64,000 nt of DNA from Accumulibacter sp. (GTDB lineage Bacteria; Pseudomonadota; Gammaproteobacteria; Burkholderiales; Rhodocyclaceae), in assembly GCA_024235715.1 (NCBI GenBank), contig JACKLW010000012.1:1-64000 (forward strand). The letters run 5' to 3'. Position numbers and translations under genes: made by a program. This document shows, piece by piece, positions 7,228 through 15,092 of the stretch (position 1 is its first letter; each line of letters begins with the position of its first letter). The notes under the pieces were generated by a model, which saw only the letters and a program-made list of their open reading frames with translations, made no database searches and was not told where the DNA came from.

Positions 7228-8112
7228 ATGGAAGCACTCCGACAACTCCAGCAGAATCTGCCGCCATTTCTGTTCGATGTCTTCAGACTGGCTATCTGGT
7301 TGCTGCTCTTGCTGGGCATTTTCGTGCCGCTCGAGCGGTTTTTCGCCCTGCGTCGGCAGAAGGTCTTGCGCAAAGCGTTTGTCACCGATCTGGCTTACTA
7401 CTTTCTCAACAGCCTGCTGCCGAGGCTGCTTCTCGTCCTGCCGATATCGATGGTCGCCATGGTGGTCCATCAGCTGGTCGCCAGCGGGTTTTACTCGTGG
7501 CAGGCGAATATGCCGCTGTGGCTGCGTTTTCTGGCGGCGCTGACGGTTGGCGAAGTCGGGTCCTATTGGGGCCATCGCTGGATGCACGAAATTCCCGTGC
7601 TGTGGCGCTTCCATGCGATCCACCACAGCGCGGAGGAAATGGACTGGCTGGTCAACACGCGCGCGCACCCTCTGGACATGGTCTTCACCCGCCTCTGCGG
7701 CCTGCTTCCCATCTATGGGCTCGGCCTGGCACAGCCGACAGGCAACGAACTGGACACGGTCCCCATGCTGTACGTCGTCGTTGGTACGGCATGGAGCTTT
7801 TTCATCCACGCCAATGTACGCTGGCGCTTCGGCTGGCTGGAGTGGCTGATATCGACTCCCGCCTTCCACCACTGGCACCACACCAAGGATGGGCCGGCGT
7901 ATGTCAACCGCAACTACGCCGCGATCTTTCCCTGCGTGGATTGGCTGTTTGGCACTTCCTACCTGCCCGCGAAGCGGTGGCCAGGGAGATACGGCATCGA
8001 TACGCCCACCGCTCCCGGCCTGCTCGGACAGTTGCTCCAACCGTTCGTACGGCGCGAGAAAAGCCGCCTTGCGCAGAGCGAACCGGCCTCGCAGGCGGTG
8101 ACCTGGAAATAG
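7228..8112 (+). CDS. sterol desaturase / fatty acid hydroxylase family membrane protein
   Basis: A 294-residue integral membrane di-iron enzyme of the fatty acid hydroxylase superfamily. The histidine clusters that bind the two irons are all present: HRWMH, HAIHHS and, near the C-terminus, HHWHHT. Hydrophobic segments at about residues 10-30, 50-75 and 85-110, and a pair after the second cluster, fit the family's membrane layout. The substrate (sterol, carotenoid, fatty acid or other lipid) cannot be told from sequence. The start is uncertain: an in-frame GTG at 7192 would add 12 residues, and neither has a good ribosome binding site. It stands alone between genes of other roles. Confidence 0.8.
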   Translation: MEALRQLQQNLPPFLFDVFRLAIWLLLLLGIFVPLERFFALRRQKVLRKAFVTDLAYYFLNSLLPRLLLVLPISMVAMVVHQLVASGFYSWQANMPLWLRFLAALTVGEVGSYWGHRWMHEIPVLWRFHAIHHSAEEMDWLVNTRAHPLDMVFTRLCGLLPIYGLGLAQPTGNELDTVPMLYVVVGTAWSFFIHANVRWRFGWLEWLISTPAFHHWHHTKDGPAYVNRNYAAIFPCVDWLFGTSYLPAKRWPGRYGIDTPTAPGLLGQLLQPFVRREKSRLAQSEPASQAVTWK

Positions 8113-8216
8113 ACATCCTGGGTGATCCGGCGCGGGGCTTTCGCTCCACACGCGGTGCAGGATGGAGGCACACGCGGCGAAGTCCCTGGCGGGGCGACGG
8201 CCTTCCGCTCCGATCC

Positions 8217-9395
8217 CTAGACCACCCCTGCCTCCCGCAGCCGCCCGATCGCCGCCTGGTCCCAACCGAGTTCGCGCAGAATCGCATCGCTGTGCTGGCC
8301 GAGCGCCGGCACGGCGTCCATGCGTGGCGTGAAGGCGTCGACCTCGCCGGGCGGCAGCAGGGCCGGAATCGGGCCGGACGGGGTGTCGACTTCCCGCCAG
8401 CGCCCGCGCGCCTTGAGCTGCGGGTGTTCCCAGACCTCGTGCATGTCGTTCATGCGCGCGTTGGCAATCTGCGCCGCGTCGAGCCTGGCGACCAGTTGCT
8501 CGGAAGTCAGCTGCGCGAAGCTCGCGTCGATCAGCGCGTGCAGTTCCCTGCGCGCCTGCGTGCGCAGCGAGTTCGAGGCGAAGCGCGGGTCGCTGGCCAG
8601 TTCCGGGCGTTCGAGAACGCGCGCGCAGAAGACCTGCCACTCGCGCTCGTTCTGCAGGCCGAGCATCACCGTCTTGCCGTCGCCGGCGGTAAATGGGCCG
8701 TAGGGAAAGATCGTCGCGTGCGCGGCGCCGGCACGCGGCGGCGGCGGCGCGCCGTCGAAGGCGTAGTACAGCGGATAGCTCATCCACTCGACCATGCTTT
8801 CAAGCATCGACACCTCGATGTGGCAACCGCACCCGCTCCTGCCGCGCTGCAGCAGCGCTGCCAGGATGTTGCTCTGGGCGTACATGCCGGCCGAAATGTC
8901 GGCGATCGAGCAGCCGGCCTTGGCCGGGGCATCGGGCAGGCCGGTCACCGAGAGGAAGCCCGACTCGCTCTGGATCAGCAGGTCGTAGGCTTTCTTGTCG
9001 CGATACGGCCCATTGCCGCCGTAGCCCGAGATGTCGCAGACGATCAGCCGCGGATGCGCCTCGCGCAGCGCCTCGTACGACAGGCCGAGACGTGCCGCCG
9101 CGCCGGGTGCCAGGTTCTGGACCAGCACGTCGGCGGCTGCGAGCAGCCGCGCCAGGATGGCCTGTGCCTCGGTATGCTTGACGTCCAGCGTCAGGCTCTC
9201 CTTGGAACGGTTGGTCCACACGAAGTGCGATGCCAGGCCACGCACGCGCTCGTCGTAGGCACGCGCGAAATCGCCGGTGCGCGGGCGTTCGACCTTGATC
9301 ACGCGCGCACCGAGGTCGGCCAGCTGGCGGGTGCAGAAAGGGGCGGCGATGGCGTGTTCGAGGGTGACCACGGTGATGCCGTCGAGCGGGCGCAT
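8217..9395 (-). CDS. CaiB/BaiF family CoA-transferase
   Basis: A 392-residue family III CoA-transferase, which moves CoA between two carboxylic acids through a mixed anhydride on an aspartate. That aspartate is Asp166 in SIADISAGMY. The N-terminal MRPLDGITVVTLEHAIAAPF and the LVQNLAPGAAARLGL segment are typical. It lies 10 bp downstream of an acyl-CoA dehydrogenase gene on the same strand, so the two probably activate and then oxidise the same organic acid. The substrate is unknown. The ATG is preceded by a plausible ribosome binding site inside the end of the upstream gene. Confidence 0.88.
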   Translation of the reverse strand: MRPLDGITVVTLEHAIAAPFCTRQLADLGARVIKVERPRTGDFARAYDERVRGLASHFVWTNRSKESLTLDVKHTEAQAILARLLAAADVLVQNLAPGAAARLGLSYEALREAHPRLIVCDISGYGGNGPYRDKKAYDLLIQSESGFLSVTGLPDAPAKAGCSIADISAGMYAQSNILAALLQRGRSGCGCHIEVSMLESMVEWMSYPLYYAFDGAPPPPRAGAAHATIFPYGPFTAGDGKTVMLGLQNEREWQVFCARVLERPELASDPRFASNSLRTQARRELHALIDASFAQLTSEQLVARLDAAQIANARMNDMHEVWEHPQLKARGRWREVDTPSGPIPALLPPGEVDAFTPRMDAVPALGQHSDAILRELGWDQAAIGRLREAGVV

Positions 9396-9405
9396 GGCAG
9401 GCTTC

Positions 9406-10566
9406 CTAGAACGAGCGCGGCAGCCCGAGCAGGTGCTCGGCGACGTAGGAAAAGATCAGGTTGGTCGAGATCGGCGCCACCTGGTAGAGGCGCGTCTCGC
9501 GGAACTTGCGCTCGATGTCGTACTCGGTGGCGAAGCCGAAGCCGCCGTGCGTCTGCAGGCAGACGTTGGCCGCTTCCCACGACGCCTTGGCCGCCAGGTA
9601 CTTGGCCATGTTCGCCTCGGCGCCGCAGGGCTGCTGCGCGTCGAACAGCGCGCAGGCCCTGAACCGCATCAGGTTGGCCGCCTCGACCTCGATGAAGGCC
9701 TCGGCAATCGGGAACTGCACGCCCTGGTTCCGGCCGATCGGCCGGTCGAAGACGACGCGTTCCCTGGCGTAGCGGCTGGCGCGTTCGACGAACCAGTAGC
9801 CGTCGCCGATGCACTCGGCGGCGATCAGCGCGCGCTCGGCGTTGAGTCCTTCGAGAAGGTAGCGAAAACCCTTGCCCTCCTCGCCGATCAGGTTCTCTTC
9901 CGGAATCTCGAGATTGTCGAAAAACAGCTCGTTGGTTTCGTGATTGACCATGTTGGCGATCGGCCGCACGCTCAGGCCGTTGCCGATGGCCTGCCGCAGA
10001 TCGACGATGAAGATCGACATCCCTGCCGACTTCTTCGCCACCTCGGCGAGCGGCGTCGTGCGCGCCAGCAGGATCATCAGGTCCGAGTGCTGCACGCGCG
10101 AAATCCAGACCTTCTGCCCGTTGACCAGGTAGCGGCCGTCCTTCTTCACCGCGCTGGTCTTGATGCGCGTGGTGTCGGTGCCGGCGCCCGGCTCGGTGAC
10201 CGCCATCGACTGGATGCGCAGCCTGCCGGCAGCGATGTCGGGCAGATACCTTTCCTTCTGTGCCGGACTGCCGCTGCGCAGCAAGGTGCCCATGTTGTAC
10301 ATCTGGCCGTGCACGGCGCCGGCGTTGCCGCCGCTGCGGTTGATCTCTTCCATGATCACGCTCGCCGCGGTCAGCCCGAGTCCCGAGCCGCCGTATTCCT
10401 CGGGAATCATCGCCGCCAGCCAGCCGGCGCCGATCAGCGCATCGACGAAAGCTTCGGGATAACCGCGCTGTTCATCGATCTCTCGAAAATAGGCGTCCGG
10501 GAACTGCCGGCAGAGGTCGCGAACGCCGTCGCGTATTTCCTGGTGCTGGTCGGGCGTATCGAGCAT
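9406..10566 (-). CDS. acyl-CoA dehydrogenase family protein
   Basis: A 386-residue flavoenzyme that should introduce an alpha,beta double bond into an acyl-CoA. The fold is complete: an N-terminal helical domain (IPEEYGGSGLGL), a middle beta domain (MAVTEPGAGTDT, then VNGQKVWISR) and a C-terminal helical domain (YARERVVFDRPIGRNQ and LQTHGGFGFATEYDIER). I set the start at 10566 (MLDTPDQ) because AAGAGG precedes it; a frame open to 10620 has no such site. It is co-transcribed with the CoA-transferase gene downstream. The acyl substrate cannot be named; the transferase pairing suggests a short or branched carboxylic acid. Confidence 0.87.
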   Translation of the reverse strand: MLDTPDQHQEIRDGVRDLCRQFPDAYFREIDEQRGYPEAFVDALIGAGWLAAMIPEEYGGSGLGLTAASVIMEEINRSGGNAGAVHGQMYNMGTLLRSGSPAQKERYLPDIAAGRLRIQSMAVTEPGAGTDTTRIKTSAVKKDGRYLVNGQKVWISRVQHSDLMILLARTTPLAEVAKKSAGMSIFIVDLRQAIGNGLSVRPIANMVNHETNELFFDNLEIPEENLIGEEGKGFRYLLEGLNAERALIAAECIGDGYWFVERASRYARERVVFDRPIGRNQGVQFPIAEAFIEVEAANLMRFRACALFDAQQPCGAEANMAKYLAAKASWEAANVCLQTHGGFGFATEYDIERKFRETRLYQVAPISTNLIFSYVAEHLLGLPRSF

Positions 10567-10696
10567 GGTCGCCTCTTGGTGGTATCGCTGTGTTGGCCGC
10601 GGTTCGCTGGGGAGCGGCAAGTTCAGGCGGAAAAAAACGAGAGGTTAGCAGGGCCGAGACGTTTAATGAACCGGCAAATCCACGCGAAGTCGCGCG

Positions 10697-11280
10697 ATGG
10701 CCGCCAGGCCGAGGGTTACGCGCGCACTGCCAGCCGCCGAGGGCCGGCCACCGTTCGTTATCGTCGTCGACGTCGGCCACGTCATCGAGCGGTACGCCGA
10801 GTTCACGCGTTCCAGCGCCACCTACACGCCCTTCCCCGACCCACGCTCGCATCGCATCAGGCTCGCCGACCTCGCCGACCCCGACATCCGCCAGCGCCTG
10901 CAGCCGCTGTGGCGCGACCTGAGCGATCGTCCACGAGGTGTGCTCCTAATCGACTTTTTCGGTCACCATGCCGACCAAGTGCGTCGCCGTTGGCCGGCCA
11001 GCTACCAATGGGTCCGTGAACACGTAAAGCCGGAGCGCGACCACAATAGCCGAACGCGTCTTCGCGAACACCGGTGGCTATCCGCCGAGGTGCGCAAGAC
11101 CCTGCGTGCTGCGATGTTTGGCCTGCCGCGCTTCATTGCCACCGTCGAAACGGCCAAGCACCGAGTCTTTCAGTTTCTCGACTCTGCGATTGCAGCAGAA
11201 CAGATACTGATCGCCATCGCGCTCGTCGACACGCTCGAAGCACTCGCTCGCGTTCGCCGCCAGGGAACGCTGCTGAGCAG
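10697..11280 (+). pseudogene. relic of a class I SAM-dependent DNA methyltransferase (MmeI/type IIG-like)
   Basis: The frame first resembles the N-terminal part of large adenine methyltransferases of the MmeI/type IIG kind: FVIVVDVGHVIERYAEFTR, then YTPFPDPRSHRIRLADLADP. After RQRLQPLWRDLSDRP it jumps to their C-terminal part: LLIDFFGHHADQVRRRWPA, YQWVREHVKPERDHN and FIATVETAKHRVFQFLD. Several hundred residues between, including the AdoMet-binding and NPPY-type catalytic motifs, are missing, yet the frame is kept. The frame stays open antisense to the parvulin gene, without meaning. This is a decayed restriction-modification gene; I recall the family from its motifs, without a database search. 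Confidence 0.7.
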
Positions 11281-11298
11281 CGCCGGCCAGCTGCCGGG

Positions 11299-11321
11299 CT
11301 GCGCCGCGCAGCGCGGCGCAG
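11299..11321 (-). terminator. perfect 10-bp hairpin at the end of the nar operon
   Basis: CTGCGCCGCG (11299-11308) and CGCGGCGCAG (11312-11321) pair perfectly around a 3-base loop, 8 bases beyond the stop of the last nar-operon gene. No T run follows on the minus strand. It could end or stabilise the transcript. Confidence 0.5.
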
Positions 11322-11329
11322 GACAGGGA

Positions 11330-12118
11330 TTACTGCACCAGGGGCGTATCGGCAGCTTCGAGATCGACGCCCTCGACCGTTGCTGCACCAGCCAGCAGGC
11401 GCAGATACTGGCGCAGCGCGGTGACGAAGGCCTGTTGGCGCAGCGAATTGGCGACCGCGCCGCGGACCGCCTCGAAGGGCTGCGAGACGCCCGCTTCGCG
11501 CTCCTGCACCTCGACGACGTGCAGACCGAAGCGGCTGTGCACCAGCAGGGGCAGCACGCCGACGCCGACCTGCGCGAAGACTTCGCGCGCGAACTCGGGT
11601 GCGCAATCGCCGGTTTCGAGCCAGCCGAGATCGCCGCCCTCCGCGCCGCTGGGACAATTCGACCACTGCCGCGCGGCATCGGCAAAGCCTTCGGCGGCGC
11701 GGCCATCGTGGCAACGCACGTCGAGCAGGATCGCTTCCGCCCGCTTGCGCAGGGCGACCACGTCGACGCCCGGCGTCACGGCAAAAAGGATGTGCCGCGC
11801 GCGCACGCGTTCGCCGCTGCGGTAGGCGGCTTCGTTGGCGGCATGGTGGCGGCGACAGGCTTCTTCCGAAGGTTCGGGCGCGCCAAGTTCCTGTTCGAGC
11901 AAGGCCTCGATCGCGGCCGATGCCGCCTCGCTGACCACGCCGTCGCCCGAGGGCACGTCACTGGCGGCAAGCAGGCCGGCTGCCTGCGCCGCCTGGCGCA
12001 GCAGCTCGGTGCACGCGCGCTGGCGCAATTCCTCGACGCTCGGCGTCTCGCCAGCGGCGTTCAGGGCGACACCATTGATCCGGGCCACCGCTCCATCAAT
12101 CTTCGTATCGACAGTCAT
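11330..12118 (-). CDS. parvulin-type peptidyl-prolyl isomerase in the nar operon
   Basis: A 262-residue protein with a helical N-terminal region and a parvulin (rotamase) domain at about residues 100-215: VRARHILFAV, then CPSGAEGGDLGWLETGD and HSRFGLHVVEV. It resembles NifM-type isomerases that mature Fe-S or metal enzymes. It lacks an export signal, so it should act in the cytoplasm. It is the last gene of the nar operon, 21 bp after narI, which suggests help in folding or maturing the nitrate reductase. That role is inferred from position; parvulin genes are found in this place in other beta- and gammaproteobacteria. Confidence 0.85.
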   Translation of the reverse strand: MTVDTKIDGAVARINGVALNAAGETPSVEELRQRACTELLRQAAQAAGLLAASDVPSGDGVVSEAASAAIEALLEQELGAPEPSEEACRRHHAANEAAYRSGERVRARHILFAVTPGVDVVALRKRAEAILLDVRCHDGRAAEGFADAARQWSNCPSGAEGGDLGWLETGDCAPEFAREVFAQVGVGVLPLLVHSRFGLHVVEVQEREAGVSQPFEAVRGAVANSLRQQAFVTALRQYLRLLAGAATVEGVDLEAADTPLVQ

Positions 12119-12139
12119 GCCATACCTCTGGCGAGAGTT

Positions 12140-12886
12140 TCAGACACCGGCGCCGGGCTGGCGCGGCTGGTCGTACCCGGCGGGCAGGTTGAGCCGCCGG
12201 CTGCGCACCATCTGATGCGGACGAAAGGCGTAGGCAAGCGTGGCGAAACCGCTCCACACATGCACCAGACGGCTGAACGGGAAGAGCAGGAAGATGGTCA
12301 TGCCGAGCACCAGGTGCACCTTGTACGGCCAGGCAATGCCGACCAGGCCGGCCGCGTCGCCGACACGGAAAGTGAATACACCCTGCGCCCAGTCGGCCAG
12401 AAGCAGCATGACGCTGCCGTCGGCATGCGAAAACGAGAAAGGCAGGGTGATCAGGCCGAGGGTCAGTTGCACCCAGAGGATGATCAGGATCGCCAGGTCG
12501 GTACGGTGGCTGGTCAGGCGGATACGGTCGTCGGACATGCGGCGATGGATCAGCAGGCTCAGGCCGATGAAGCAGAAGAAGCCGGCGATCCCGCCCGCGG
12601 ACATGGCCAGCACCTGCTTGTGGGCAGCGCTGATGAAGGGCTCGTAGAGCCAGTGCGGCGTGAGCAGGCCGACGGCGTGGCCAAAGAAGAGAAACAGGAT
12701 GCCGACGTGGAACAGGTTGCTGCCCCAGCGCAGCGTGCCGGTGCGCAGCATCTGCGAGGAGTCGCTCTTCCAGGTGTACTGGTCGCGGTCGAAGCGGGCC
12801 AGACTGCCCATCAGGAAAACCGTCAGGCAGATGTACGGATAATAGGCGAAGAAGAAGGTGTGCAGATAGGACTGAAAGGCGTTCAT
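12140..12886 (-). CDS. narI: respiratory nitrate reductase gamma subunit, cytochrome b
   Basis: A 248-residue membrane cytochrome b that anchors NarGH and passes electrons from quinol. Five hydrophobic helices are evident. The haem-ligand histidines expected from the E. coli protein are present in NLFHVGILFLFFGHAVG and in YKVHLVLGM and SRLVHVW. The C-terminal tail after the last helix is longer and more polar than in E. coli (225 residues). The ATG overlaps the narJ stop as ATGA, so synthesis is coupled to its dedicated chaperone. Confidence 0.96.
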   Translation of the reverse strand: MNAFQSYLHTFFFAYYPYICLTVFLMGSLARFDRDQYTWKSDSSQMLRTGTLRWGSNLFHVGILFLFFGHAVGLLTPHWLYEPFISAAHKQVLAMSAGGIAGFFCFIGLSLLIHRRMSDDRIRLTSHRTDLAILIILWVQLTLGLITLPFSFSHADGSVMLLLADWAQGVFTFRVGDAAGLVGIAWPYKVHLVLGMTIFLLFPFSRLVHVWSGFATLAYAFRPHQMVRSRRLNLPAGYDQPRQPGAGV

Positions 12887-13566
12887 GCGACCGCTCCTGT
12901 TTGGGGGTTCTTGCGGACAAGGTGTATCGGTTGCGGCTGGCCGGGACTGGCCTGCCCCTGCGCCGAGCAGCCGTCGAAAACGGGCGGCTCTTCCCAGCTC
13001 TCGTCGAGCGCCTGCTCGGCTGCGACTTTGACGGCCTGCGCCTTGCTGCCCGCCAGGTCGAGCAGCGCGCCAACTACGCTGGCGTAGCGACTCCGGCGTT
13101 GCTGCAGGGCACTGAACAGGGCGTTGAGGATATGCGCCATCTCGTCGAGAAAGGCGCGCGCCTCGCGCGGCGGCTGCGTGGACGCGAACTCGAGAACGAC
13201 CGGCAGGTAGTCGGGCAGTTCGCCCGGCGCCAGAAGCAGGCCGGCCTTCTCGTACGTCCGTGCAAGGTCGATCATCGCCGGGCCACGTTCGCGCGAGTCG
13301 CCATGCACATGCTCGAAGAGGTGCAGCGAAGTGCCGCGGCCACGGTCGAAGAGATCGACGTAGTCGGCCTCGACCTGCAGCGGGTCGCCGCTACCGAGGG
13401 CATCGATCAGGGCCTCGAGTTCAGCGCAGCGCGTCGCCGACACGGCCGCTTCACTGCGCACTATGGCCCGCATTTCGGGCAGGTCGCGGCGCATGTCGGC
13501 GTCGGGATAGCCGAGCAGCGCAGCGAGCACGCGCAGGCTGCCGGAGGCTGGCACGGGTTTGGCCAT
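12883..13566 (-). CDS. narJ: nitrate reductase molybdenum cofactor assembly chaperone
   Basis: A 227-residue all-helical chaperone of the TorD/NarJ family. It binds apo-NarG in the cytoplasm and allows insertion of the molybdenum cofactor and the Fe-S cluster before membrane attachment. Typical stretches are LAALLGYPDADMRRDLPEM, then YVDLFDRGRGTSLHLFEHVH with the family's conserved LFEHVHGDSRERG. It lies 2 bp after narH and overlaps narI by 4 bp. It is not part of the final enzyme. Confidence 0.95.
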   Translation of the reverse strand: MAKPVPASGSLRVLAALLGYPDADMRRDLPEMRAIVRSEAAVSATRCAELEALIDALGSGDPLQVEADYVDLFDRGRGTSLHLFEHVHGDSRERGPAMIDLARTYEKAGLLLAPGELPDYLPVVLEFASTQPPREARAFLDEMAHILNALFSALQQRRSRYASVVGALLDLAGSKAQAVKVAAEQALDESWEEPPVFDGCSAQGQASPGQPQPIHLVRKNPQTGAVA

Positions 13567-13568
13567 GA

Positions 13569-15092
13569 TCAGACCTCCAGCTTGATGGGAATGGTGCGCT
13601 TCTTCTCGCTGCCGAAGAGGCTGGTCTCGCCAGTCCCTTCCGAACAGCCGTTGCCGAACGAGAAGCCGCAGCCACCGCGCACGTTGAAGGTGTTCTCGGC
13701 GTATTCGCGGTGCGTGCTGGGAATCACGAAACGATCTTCGTAGTTGGCGATGGCCATTACGTGGTACATCTCCTCGACCTCCGCCTGGCTGATGCCGACC
13801 TGTTTCAGGACCGCGGTATTGACCCGCTGGTCGACGTGCTTCTCGCGCTGGTAGGCACGCATCGCCAGCATCCGTTCGAGGGCCCGCACCACCGGCAGGG
13901 TGTCACCGGCAGTGAGCAGGTTGGCCAGATACTTGACCGGGATGCGCAATTGCTTGACGTCGGGTATTTCGCCGTTCGCGCCGAGATCTCCGGTATGCGC
14001 GGCGGCGCTGATCGGCGACAGCGGCGGCACGTACCAGACCATCGGCAGTGTGCGGTACTCGGGGTGCAGGGGCAGCGCCACTTTCCACTGCACGGCCATC
14101 TTGTAGACCGGGCTGTTGCGCGCGGCCTCCATCCACTTGTCGGGGATGCCGTCGATCGCCGCCTGCGCGATCACCGCGGGATCGTTGGGGTCGAGGAAGA
14201 TCTTGAGCTGCGACTGGTAGAGGTCGCGATCGTGCTCGACGCTGGCCGCCTGCTCGATGCGGTCGGCATCATAGAGCAGGACGCCCAGGTAGCGGATGCG
14301 GCCGACGCAGGTTTCGGAACAGACGGTCGGCTGGCCGGCTTCGATGCGCGGATAGCAGAAGATGCACTTTTCGGCCTTGCCGCTCTTCCAGTTGTAGTAG
14401 ATCTTCTTGTACGGGCAGCCGCTGACGCACATCCGCCAGCCGCGGCACTTGTCCTGATCGATCAGCACGATACCGTCTTCCTCGCGCTTGTAGATCGAGC
14501 CCGAGGGGCAACTGGCGACGCACGCCGGGTTCAGGCAGTGTTCGCACAGCCGCGGCAGGTACATCATGAAGGTGTTCTCGAACTGGCCGTAGATGTCCTT
14601 CTGGATGTCGTCGAAGTTCCTGTCCTGCGAACGCTTGCTGAACTCGCCGCCAAGAATCTCTTCCCAGTTCGGCCCCCAGACGATCTTGTCCATCTGCTTG
14701 CCGGTGATCAGGCTGCGTGGCCGCGCGGTCGGCGTGGCCTTCATCTGCGGCGCATTCTGCAGGTGACCGTAATCGAAGGTGAACGGCTCGTAATAGTCGT
14801 CGATCTCCGGCAGGTTGGGGTTGGCGAAGATGCGCATCAGCAGCTTCCACTTGGCCCCCTGGCGCGGCTGGATCGACCCGTCGGCGCGGCGCACCCAGCC
14901 GCCGTTCCACTTGTCCTGGTTCTCCCATTCCTTGGGATAGCCGATGCCGGGCTTGGTCTCGACGTTGTTGAACCAGGCATATTCGACCCCGGGCCGGCTG
15001 GTCCACACGTTCTTGCAGGTGACCGAACAGGTGTGGCAACCGATGCACTTGTCGAGATTCAGCACCATGCCGATTTGTGCGCGTACTTTCAT
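13569..15092 (-). CDS. narH: respiratory nitrate reductase beta subunit, Fe-S protein
   Basis: A 507-residue electron-transfer subunit carrying three [4Fe-4S] and one [3Fe-4S] cluster. Four cysteine groups are visible: CIGCHTCSVTC near residue 16, CEHCLNPACVASC, CRGWRMCVSGC and CIFC with CSETC. The Trp in CRGWRMC, replacing a cysteine, is the hallmark of the [3Fe-4S] site in NarH. It lies on the cytoplasmic face with NarG and passes electrons from NarI haem to NarG. The ATG overlaps the narG stop (ATGA). Confidence 0.97.
   Translation of the reverse strand: MKVRAQIGMVLNLDKCIGCHTCSVTCKNVWTSRPGVEYAWFNNVETKPGIGYPKEWENQDKWNGGWVRRADGSIQPRQGAKWKLLMRIFANPNLPEIDDYYEPFTFDYGHLQNAPQMKATPTARPRSLITGKQMDKIVWGPNWEEILGGEFSKRSQDRNFDDIQKDIYGQFENTFMMYLPRLCEHCLNPACVASCPSGSIYKREEDGIVLIDQDKCRGWRMCVSGCPYKKIYYNWKSGKAEKCIFCYPRIEAGQPTVCSETCVGRIRYLGVLLYDADRIEQAASVEHDRDLYQSQLKIFLDPNDPAVIAQAAIDGIPDKWMEAARNSPVYKMAVQWKVALPLHPEYRTLPMVWYVPPLSPISAAAHTGDLGANGEIPDVKQLRIPVKYLANLLTAGDTLPVVRALERMLAMRAYQREKHVDQRVNTAVLKQVGISQAEVEEMYHVMAIANYEDRFVIPSTHREYAENTFNVRGGCGFSFGNGCSEGTGETSLFGSEKKRTIPIKLEV

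Noticed and set aside
6859-8787. A 642-codon minus-strand frame over the hydroxylase gene
   Set aside because: Antisense to a gene with intact histidine motifs; composition artefact.
7218-9662. An 814-codon plus-strand frame across the hydroxylase and CoA-transferase genes
   Set aside because: No recognisable domain; it overlaps two genes with clear motifs in other frames.
10697-13087. A 796-codon plus-strand frame running over the parvulin, narI and part of narJ
   Set aside because: Only the first part (to about 11280) has real protein similarity, as a methyltransferase relic. The rest is antisense to well-supported genes.
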